Shown in pieces: positions 1 to 7,261 of a stretch of 13,943 nucleotides of DNA. The stretch comes from Phoronis pallida (Eukaryota; Phoronida; Phoronidae). The translations under genes were made by a program, and so were the position numbers. The stretch covers positions 1 through 13,943 of the forward strand of contig JAOXYC010112222.1 in NCBI GenBank assembly GCA_028565715.1, in the 5' to 3' direction. Within the stretch, counting starts at the first letter, position 1, and every line of letters starts with the position of its first letter. The notes under the pieces were generated by a model, which saw nothing but the letters and a program-made list of their open reading frames with translations, did not search any database and had not been told where the DNA came from.

Positions 1-90
1 TAAATATTTTCGTATCATTTTCTTTTATGCAATTAATATTTTTCCTTTGTTCTATTGTTGGCTGATCAGCTTGATAGTATAATATTTAAT

Positions 91-106
91 TGTATTGTAT
101 TGTATT
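91..106 (+). repeat. TGTAT pentamer microsatellite
   Basis: Three tandem TGTAT units, partly preserved at the edges, in very AT-rich sequence. An (AT)n/A-tract follows at about 124-158. Confidence 0.5.
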
Positions 107-250
107 TTATTGGTGATATTAATAAAAAAATATATATATAAAAAAAAATATATAAATAATACTGTGATTTGATTGGTTGATTTTAACCAATTATTTTGAC
201 CGCGGCCAACATACAGAGGTGTGGACCAAATGGCCAACGATACAATACAC

Positions 251-283
251 GGTGGTCCAGAAAAAACTGAAACATTTTGATTT
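251..283 (+). repeat. Left terminal inverted repeat of mariner-like element
   Basis: It begins GGTGGTCCAGAAAAAACTGA and pairs with the arm at 1095-1126. The first 25 bases are identical, then one substitution (T/G), then TTGATTT. Confidence 0.75.
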
Positions 284-1094
284 TTTATAGTTTCTATAAA
301 ATTGGATGAATTATCTTTATATTGTACCAAATTGTGCTAGACACAGGTAAATTTTTATTGAATTAAGATTTTTTTGTACAAAATCTGATTTTACCATGAT
401 TTTGTTTAGTTTAAAAACAACAATTGTTGATATGAAGATATTCTTCTATTTATATTTTGCCCAGTAAAGTAAAATAAATGTGAGACAGAACCAACAAGAT
501 ATTTTGAAAAAATGCTTTACTCATATTTCAAATTATTTTGAAAAAAAGTTTTTTGCTGGCCAAGTGCTGGTACCAATCCTACTGTACTTCTTTTCGACAA
601 ACACCTGTTAAACGAGCCTTTATTTTTCATAATTTAGAATATTGTAAGACCTTTAATCACTATAGGAACCAAAATTTAACCAACGGAAAAATATAGGGTC
701 TTGTAAGCGGAGATTATTGATCAGTAACTATTTAAGGTCAGTAACAGACCTAACAAGCATTGAACACATTCTTTAAAACTATTTTTAGTAAACAATCAAA
801 ATAATAAAAAGTGCTTTTTATGTACAATATTTCACATGTCCCGCACAACTATTTGAAAAATCTAAGACATTCTTCAAAATTTGTAGAAATTATTAAGGGG
901 AGATTGTGTGATATCAGGATATGAAGGTGATCAGCAGCGCCGGGTTAGAATAAAAGGTGTAATTTTAAACTTAAATATCTTAGTAAAAAAAACAGTTTTT
1001 AAAACTTTTTTTTTTCAAAATGAATTTACACATATCACGCACAACTGGGCAAAATTTCTAGGCAATTTTTCATTCATTGAAAAAAAAAAATCCA

Positions 1095-1126
1095 AATCAA
1101 CATGTTTCAGTTTTTTCTGGACCACC
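1095..1126 (-). repeat. Right terminal inverted repeat of mariner-like element
   Basis: This is the reverse complement of the left arm. It reads ATCAACATGTTTCAG then TTTTTTCTGGACCACC on the plus strand, followed by CTA and the TA dinucleotide. Confidence 0.75.
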
Positions 1127-1316
1127 CTATAGTATTCTAAAGCATTGCTCAATTCTCAGCATCATTTTCTCTGTTGGTCGTTAGATACTCTCAATATAGC
1201 TATTTTATGTTAAACATTACTGGTTATAAAGATCGGGTAATTCCTGCACTAGAACAAGTGCTAGATTTTAGTCGATTAAGATTTACTTATTCTCCGGTAC
1301 GGTCTTAGCAATCTTT

Positions 1317-3026
1317 TCAAAGTAAAACCTTACCTTTACACGCTTGTTGTACTATCTTATCTTTAATTGCTCTCAAATCATCGAACGTCTTCACCAAGAA
1401 AGCCCATTTACTTGGAGGTCTGTTTGCTATTCCTTTAAGTTCCAGTGTTAGTTCGCTCAATTGTACGGCAATTCCCATAATGAATGGAATATTCGTTGCC
1501 CGCCCTTTATTAGCTTCAGCGATTGCACCAAAAGGATCGGCAGAAAGACCATCGGTGATTAAAATTGCAATATTTGTTGCATCAGGTCGATCTCCATTCT
1601 TTGGTGTATACATTTCTTCTCGCATTAGTTTGAGTGCTGCAGTAGTTTTGGTACCTCCATAAACATATGGAATGTTATTTACAGCGTGTAGCAGCTGTTG
1701 TTTGGCTTTATACTCACTCAGGTGGAATTCAACACGGGCATTGTCGTTAAAGATGACCAGTCCAAATTTGAAATCGTTTTCACCTACTGCAAAGCTACTG
1801 ATAACATTCGCTATGAATGACTTAGCAATCTTGAAGTTATCATCCCCAACACTGAATGAACTATCCAGGAGGAACACTATATCAGCCTTCGCCTGACATG
1901 CGTCCTTCTGAGCTCCTACTGATTGTGCTGCAAAATAAGAAATCCATTATAAACATGTATTGATCGAATTGTAATTCTGACCGGGTGTTTGACCAGTAAG
2001 TAGGCCAAAACACTTTCCTCAATAAAGTACGGACCCCGGGGTACGGACAAACGACACGAGTTATCCATTTGTTGTTTGCTTAACCGGCGTCAAATTAACA
2101 GCAGCCAACTATCAAGAATCTTATCAAGAATTAAGAAAGAAAAGTCCAAGGAAATTTGAAAATATTGTAGTGAAAACAATCAAATAGTGTTCATGTCACT
2201 ATAGATCATAGAACTATCCTCCTGTAAACAGGGACCAGCACAGGTTCTGAAACGTCGAGAAATTATCATAATTTCTATAGTGATCTATATTTTTGAGGTT
2301 AAGTGATATCAAAATAAGACTTGGGTGTAGTAAAATGTCATATATTATGACGAAATAACACAACAAAGAGTGAAATATTGGCAGGATAAAACCGTCAAAA
2401 TGACAGTGTGCCAATACTGGAATCAGCCCAAAGAATATCTCTGTACATGGTGTCAGCTGAGCGAAACACAACCAATCATCTTCACAATAAAATCACTGAC
2501 ACAAGTTTAAACTATAAACTGTAGCCCTAATTAACCAACAGGATGATGGCGAATTTTTACTCAAATAAACAAAAAAAATTCCTGTTAATTTACACGGCTA
2601 TAATAATTTATAAATAGTCGCAGATCAGGAGTGGGAGGGGTTGCACACTTGACATATCTAATCGCCCTTTTAAAATGTATATTATTGTTGTTTTGTAATG
2701 CTCAAGTCTGTGGCTCAAAAAAGTTATAAGTGAAGGTGACGGTTGAAAAGGAAAACGCGTAAATGAATTCCAATTTTATTTTTAAAGTAAAGTTTTACAC
2801 CGATATTCGGTTTTCGGCTCCCATATTCGATTTAATAATCATACATGTACGTTTTTGTTGTAAAATGTTTCAATAGTGTTCTCTTAAGCCTATTGTAAAC
2901 TACATGAAATTATTTATACGCAGAAACGAAGCCTTCTTATTTTAGTTACAAAGTCCGCTTACCTGTGTTCAACTGAATAATAATCAAAATCAGTACAACG
3001 ATGTCTACTTTCACCAACCCCGACAT
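1317..3026 (-). CDS. Secreted single von Willebrand factor A domain protein (two exons seen, possibly continuing off the left edge)
   Basis: Coding exon 1 is 3026-2963 and exon 2 is 1927-1334, joined in phase 1 (ACA G|CA, giving T-A). The protein begins with a hydrophobic signal peptide (VVLILIIIQLN), then a short linker AQSVGAQKDACQAK. One full VWA domain of about 180 residues follows. The MIDAS is intact: DSSFS in FLLDSSFSVG, the threonine in GGTKTT, and the aspartate in ILITDGLS. Cysteines bracket the domain (DAC before, QQAC after), as in matrilin- and collagen-type VWA modules that bind matrix ligands through a divalent cation. The exact protein is not recognised. If the exon-2 donor (AAAG|GTAAGG, 1333-1332) is not used, translation runs five more residues to TGA at 1319-1317, giving 224 residues. 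If it is used, further exons lie outside what I could find. Extracellular adhesion or matrix function is an inference from the domain. Confidence 0.85.
1334..1927 (-). CDS. VWA protein exon 2 (entire VWA domain)
   Basis: This is a 594-nt exon between TTTTGCAG| and |GTAAGG, phase 1 at both ends, so it is a symmetric shufflable extracellular module. It runs from AQSVGAQKDAC to QQACK. The open frame covering most of it begins at 1877 with a GTG that is an ordinary valine inside ADIVFLLDSS, not a start codon. Confidence 0.9.
1928..2962 (-). other. Intron of the VWA gene
   Basis: A 1035-nt GT-AG intron in phase 1. A minus-strand open frame at 2471-2214 looks non-coding. An ACCCCGGGGT palindrome near 2033-2042 is embedded in two copies of GTACGGAC. 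I see no further gene. Confidence 0.8.
2963..3026 (-). CDS. VWA protein exon 1 (signal peptide)
   Basis: The exon starts at ATG with A at -3 (ACACGATGT). It encodes MSGLVKVDIVVLILIIIQLN plus T, and ends in phase 1 at ACAG|GTAAGC. A strongly hydrophobic core of about 12 residues is followed by N-T-A-Q-S, a plausible signal-peptidase site across the splice junction. A TATA box lies 37-44 nt upstream. Confidence 0.82.
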
Positions 3027-3062
3027 CGTGTTTTTTATAAATAGTTTTCATTCAAACTGTCC

Positions 3063-3070
3063 TTTTTATA
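3063..3070 (-). promoter_or_regulatory. TATA box of the VWA gene
   Basis: The minus strand reads ATTGGCTATAAAAAGGAC, a TATAAAAA box immediately preceded by ATTGG (inverse CCAAT). The ATG of exon 1 is 44 nt downstream of the first T. A start of transcription about 30 nt downstream would leave a 5' UTR of only some 15-20 nt. A second AT-rich TTTATAAAAAA stretch sits directly before the ATG and is less well placed. Confidence 0.6.
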
Positions 3071-3615
3071 GCCAATGATGGACTCTTATCCATAAAAACA
3101 ATAGCTATTAAGCCTATTATAACAATGTGGAACTTGTGTGAATTTTAACATAAAGATGGTATACATGTTGTTTCGTGTTCACACTACAATAAACGTTACA
3201 AAGAACAATAGCTTTGATATAACATAGCATTCTTTATGGGTGGAACCATGAAGTGTATTTCTACGTATTATGATGTTCCCGTTTTCATTTCCTGGTAGCC
3301 TATGTGTTAATTAATAAATTTTATATCAGAATTTTGTAAACATAAAAAATAAGGAAAGAACGAAATGAACAATGAACAATTGCCACAAACACGTACATGT
3401 ACGTCACGCCTCGGGAAAGATAGGGAGCCTGTCAATCAAAAACTTGCGTTAGCTGTGCCGTTAAATGATGTTAACACCCAATCTTCTTTCCGAAAACAAT
3501 GTAAATGAAAGTTTTCAGAATTATAGTTGCCTTCCAACAGTGCTTATGTCAAGTCTCAGTCTGGCAAAATTTCTTGAATATTTCAAGGGGATTTAAAACA
3601 CCAACGTTTACATAC

Positions 3616-3670
3616 CTCTGTTTCCAAAAAACGCTACCGACAAAACCAAAACCGCTTTTATAAAATGCAT
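3616..3670 (-). CDS. Candidate alternative first exon with a second signal peptide
   Basis: On the minus strand, GCCATGC gives a strong start context. It is followed by 18 codons MHFIKAVLVLSVAFFGNR and one base, then CAGAG|GTATGT (phase 1). The peptide is a textbook short signal sequence: basic n-region, hydrophobic LVLSVAFF core. The phase equals that of the TATA-proximal exon, so it could splice directly onto the VWA exon at 1927. It lies 644 nt upstream of the proximal start. It could instead be the first exon of a lost tandem duplicate, or a chance reading frame. No TATA box is evident in front of it. Confidence 0.5.
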
Positions 3671-4470
3671 GGCTACCTCCTTTATCCAAGGTAACGTTTA
3701 TCATAAATCACATGGGCCGTAAGAAATGCCTGAATTCTCATATTTCCATTTAGAAATCCATCAAAATACAATGGAACCACCATGATTATTGGACGTCTTG
3801 TATTAACGTAGATGATCTCCAAGTTTATATGGCTATGTCGTAATTAATTTCACACGATATGCGAATAGATTAAAACCTCTGCTTGACACGGTGGCAAATT
3901 CTTTCTTGTACATTTCTTTGCCTCAGCCGTGTCACCTATCTCAAGGGCAAATCAGTTGAGGTACACGATTTAGTTTTCTGAGAGGATGGATTTTGAACAC
4001 GTAAGATTGTATCCTGGTTCACGCTAATAATTACATCATGTTTTCAAATACAACCGTTATGTTCTAAACAAAAATTATAAAAAAGAATGAGAAATGAAAT
4101 AAAGGTAGACTAGAATTAGGTAGACTATGTACATTTACAATTTTATAAGGAATTGTGATTACATCTTTTTTAAAAATCTGTTATATATACTTTTTTAATA
4201 ATGTAGGCAGTGTTAAAATGAGAAAATGGCAAAACAAACTATAGACGAATTTTGAAAGTTGGATTATTTTTCTAACACAATATAGATATTTTAATATGTT
4301 AAAACATAATTAGCACGAGGACAGAAGTTTCCACATTTCTTATCCTATTAAAAACTATTCTGAGAGCGAAATAAGTGCAAACATTTATTCCGACAACGGT
4401 TATTTCACACAAGAAAAAAACCCTAATGGTCGGAAATTATTTTCTTTTCTGGGTCCAATTTGTTGCCAAA

Positions 4471-4478
4471 TGACGTCA
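4471..4478. promoter_or_regulatory. Perfect CRE palindrome TGACGTCA
   Basis: A full 8-bp cAMP-response element, with CCAAT at 4455-4459 on the plus strand. It lies about 800 bp upstream of the candidate distal first exon of the VWA gene. Whether it regulates anything cannot be told; an 8-mer can occur by chance. Confidence 0.25.
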
Positions 4479-5020
4479 TCTACGTACTATTTAGCGAAGG
4501 TACACGAATTAGAACTCGCACCCTGTAGTAATTTCAATCTCTTTAGGCAATTGTCCCTAGCGTTCGTAGATATGTAAAATATTTCAATTAGCAAATATAA
4601 TATCTTTCAATCTGAACAAGCCACAATTAAAAATAAAAGGAGAAACGTACACAATGCTTTGGTACGTGTTTATTAAACCGTAGATAATCAAAGATTATTC
4701 GTATCAGTGAACGCGCAGTAGCTGGGTGATTTATTTTTGGGATAATTTCTGGTTATCTCATATAATTGCAGATAACTCGACTTCACAAGTCTGATTATCA
4801 AGTGGTTTTTGAACGAGTTTTTTTCTGTGACCTGGGAAATAAAAAAATGTGATGGCCTGTTATTGGTGTGATAAACAAACAGACACTCTGTAGTATTTTT
4901 TAAATGGAAATTTCGAAAAAGGACGCCGTTTTTGGATATTGGCCACCAGCCAGTCTGCTCTAAGTTCTTTTGGAAATACTCCTGCACAGTTTTTAAATTC
5001 TTTTTTGAAAGTTTTTTTTA

Positions 5021-5106
5021 TTAAAGATACTGTCTCCTTGTTGGTGAGCATCTGGGGTCAAAATTTTGACCCCAGATCCTCACCAACAAGGAGACAGTAT
5101 CTTTAA
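5021..5106. mobile_element. TTAA-bounded 86-bp palindromic miniature element
   Basis: Two 43-bp arms meet with no spacer at GGTCAAAA|TTTTGACC (5063|5064). They are exact reverse complements except for one base (GAGCAT versus ATCCTC, giving G/C opposite C). Both ends read TTAA (5021-5024 and 5103-5106), as in target duplications of piggyBac- or Kolobok-type elements. Beyond the ends, GAAAG (5007-5011) and CTTTC (5109-5113) suggest an older, longer arm with an indel. It has no coding capacity. Confidence 0.75.
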
Positions 5107-6564
5107 ATCTTTCAAAACAATTGTTCATAAAGCGAGAAAACATTTCTACTCAATGACATTTGGAATATAGGCGGATTGGACTAGGGCTTTTGCTAACACA
5201 CGATCGAATACGTTAGCTGACGTAGAACTCTTGGGTTAGCAAATGTGAACTAGGTTCCTCGTTTCAAAAGAAATCAACCAATAAGATGATAACTTGAAAT
5301 TGTATTATTACATTGTATATATTATAATATCATTAACATGTACAAAGCAATGCCAACAGGTCTTGTTACTAGACAAAGCAATAATAAGTTGTGTTTTGCT
5401 GATGAGAAAACAAATCATGCCTGGTATAGGAACTAGTATGAGACTTGAGTATGAACCAACATTTCATTTCAATAAAACTCTTCATGTAGAATTCATCAGT
5501 TTTAACCTTTTTAACTATTAAAATAGCAAAAGAAACACATTCAAAGGCCTGTGTCACTAAAGTGCATGAACCCATTATGGGGTGTTAATCTGAAAAAAGG
5601 TTTTAGCCCCCCCTTCCCCCATATTCACAAAAAAATCGTCATTTTTCTAAAACACCATAATCAACATAAACTTACATTAATACAATCCAATGTTATTGAT
5701 TAAATATAAAGTAACATTCCCATGATACAATATCTTGGTGGTAATGACGATAGGGTTATTCACAAGTTAATTTCCAATTGTTTAGCAACACAGGTCCTAT
5801 CCTTGTATCTTAATCTTATGTTCTTATAAATATACTTTGTCTACATGCTTCTTCTTCAAAACTTCCTTGGCGTTTATATCTATCAATGACCATAAGGATA
5901 ATTATGTCCACCTGAAATAGTATTTATTTCAAATAATGTGTCCATTTTTCAGAATATTATTAAGACTATATTCGTTTATTACATAAATATGGTAGACTAA
6001 GTTATCATGCCTAATATTCTTTATGGCCTAAAGTCGTACATACATATCATACTGAAGAGTTAAATAATACATAACAATTATGAGCACCTTCAATTAGTAT
6101 TCGCACTCCCATTCAAGGAAAGGGCCAACGTTTTCAACTTTTTAAGAAAAAAAATATTGTATAGATAAAGCAGGTATCAACAAGCAAATAACACCTGCAG
6201 TAGAATCCAGTGGGGGTATAAATTGACATCATAATAAATGACACAAACATTTTTTGTTAATGCAACAGGGTTCATATACACATATAATAAATGGTCTTAT
6301 CTAATACTTGCTAGATTTGCATGTGGGTGCCTGTCTTTATAATGACAGCCGGCCAACATCCAACAGTTTGAACATTCTTGTTTGTCCTGAAGAAGCAGGC
6401 AGAGGAAGCTCCCTGAAATATCTGGGTTCAGCAAGTAGGATTTTGGGACATTTCTTCCAAACTCATGAAAGTTTGGTAAAGTGACATGAAAGCAGAATTT
6501 TAGCTTGTTTTAAAAAACATTCTTTTCCAACAACAAATTGCAAAACGTTGGTCCTTTCCTTTAA

Positions 6565-6966
6565 AGGCGAACCCCACCACAGAAGGCAATTTCTGAACTA
6601 GTCTAACTCTAAATTATTATGATTATTACAGAATTTTGAATACAATCAACGACTAGTAAATATGTCACACAGAAAGTAGCAGACACTTTTTGTCCAAAAA
6701 ACATGCATTTCAAAGAATTGAGCATTGCAAGTTTGTCACATTTTTATTTCAAATACAGATTATGTGCAAAATTCTTATTAACAAGTCACTATGGTGAATA
6801 TCTGCTTAACACATGCGTGAACCTGTTCAAATTACACCAAACAAATTCTTTTTAAATTCAACAAAAACACATTTAAAACTTCTTGTTTGACAAAAGATTC
6901 ACAATTTGATATGCATGGTTTATCAAGATCTAGTTCAGAAATTCCCTCTGCGGGCAGCCTTCTCAT
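6565..6966. mobile_element. TTAA-flanked inverted-repeat element (about 400 bp) in probable NRBP 3' UTR
   Basis: TTAA stands at 6561-6564 and 6967-6970. Subterminal inverted repeats share AATTTCTGAACTAG exactly (6588-6601, and reversed at 6930-6943). Weaker outward similarity follows (AGGC, CCC, CAGA). The interior is AT-rich and non-coding. The outer termini are eroded, so the exact borders are uncertain. Confidence 0.5.
6743..6748 (-). other. Candidate NRBP polyadenylation signal
   Basis: This is the first AATAAA I see on the minus strand downstream of the NRBP stop, 424 nt away. It is followed by T- and GT-rich sequence (around 6660-6700). It lies inside the TTAA-flanked repeat element described separately. 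Position-based inference only; other AATAAA hexamers occur further downstream. Confidence 0.3.
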
Positions 6967-7171
6967 TTAAACAATAGATAATCAATCAAAAACAACATGC
7001 CAAATTCCACAAGAATCAAAACCTGAGCAAAACAACCATAACCATTTCCTTCAAGACGGCTCATCTCGTTAAAGATCATCCAACAAGTGTTGGAAAGATT
7101 TCCGCTTTATGAAGACAGGTCAATCCTAATATTAACTTGGATCAGGTCTGAAATTCCTTATGAAACCTGGG

Positions 7172-7261
7172 TTATGTGTTTGACGCAACAAGTTGGGCGG
7201 GTTTTGATGCTCCATCGCGCATTTCTGCTTCAATTGTGTCCGTCACTTTATCTAAGTCTTG
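7172..7261 (-). CDS. NRBP1: NRBP terminal coding exon with stop
   Basis: After CCATTACAG| it encodes QDLDKVTDTIEAEMRDGASK and PAQLVASNT, then TAA at 7174-7172. Its position and short helical character fit the NRBP C-terminus (a D...L...IEE.L helix then a small-residue tail). The tail itself is poorly conserved, so the assignment rests mainly on phase, splice site and frame continuity. Confidence 0.85.
   Translation of the reverse strand, partial: QDLDKVTDTIEAEMRDGASKPAQLVASNT

Larger units (their letters stand above)
248..1129. mobile_element. Tc1/mariner-like non-autonomous element (about 880 bp)
   Basis: Inverted termini match for about 30 bp. The left end (251-283) reads GGTGGTCCAGAAAAAACTGA then AACATTTTGATTT. 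The right end (1126-1095, reversed) reads the same with AACATGTTGATTT. TA dinucleotides flank both ends (246-247 and 1130-1131), as in Tc1/mariner target duplications, although the three outermost bases differ (CAC versus TAG). The interior is AT-rich with no transposase-like frame. An imperfect internal direct repeat around CGCACAACT occurs near 841 and 1037. The element lies downstream of the VWA exon. Confidence 0.7.
3671..7171. other. Intergenic region and probable NRBP 3' UTR
   Basis: About 3.5 kb of AT-rich sequence between the VWA gene and the NRBP stop. It holds the CRE, the TTAA palindrome, the TTAA-flanked element and two overlapping unrecognised minus-strand frames at 5051-4860 and 4987-4688. 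No splice-consistent conserved protein was found on either strand. The part nearest 7171 should be NRBP 3' UTR, of unknown length. Confidence 0.7.

Noticed and set aside
52-330. 92-residue minus-strand open frame at the left edge
   Set aside because: It crosses the terminus of the mariner-like element and ends in an Ile/Tyr/Asn run from AT microsatellite sequence; no splice sites or domain.
908-1132. 74-residue plus-strand open frame
   Set aside because: It lies within the mariner-like element and runs into its terminal repeat; no transposase motif is seen.
1480-1896. Plus-strand open frames opposite the VWA exon
   Set aside because: Antisense shadows of a real coding exon.
2214-2471. 85-residue minus-strand open frame in the VWA intron
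   Set aside because: Hydrophobic, low-complexity product without a recognisable domain, inside a well-defined intron; typical of chance frames in AT-rich DNA.
3391-3404. ACGTACATGTACGT palindrome
   Set aside because: A 14-bp palindrome without partner sites or nearby promoter; plausible by chance.
5294-5575. Overlapping short open frames on both strands
   Set aside because: No initiation context, splice sites or recognisable domain on either strand.
6383-6545. Possible Penelope-type or hammerhead-ribozyme remnant (CCTGAAGAAGC ... AAACGTTGGTCC)
   Set aside because: The core CTGATGA is not intact, and the required GAAA and stems could not be paired; the resemblance is too weak to call.
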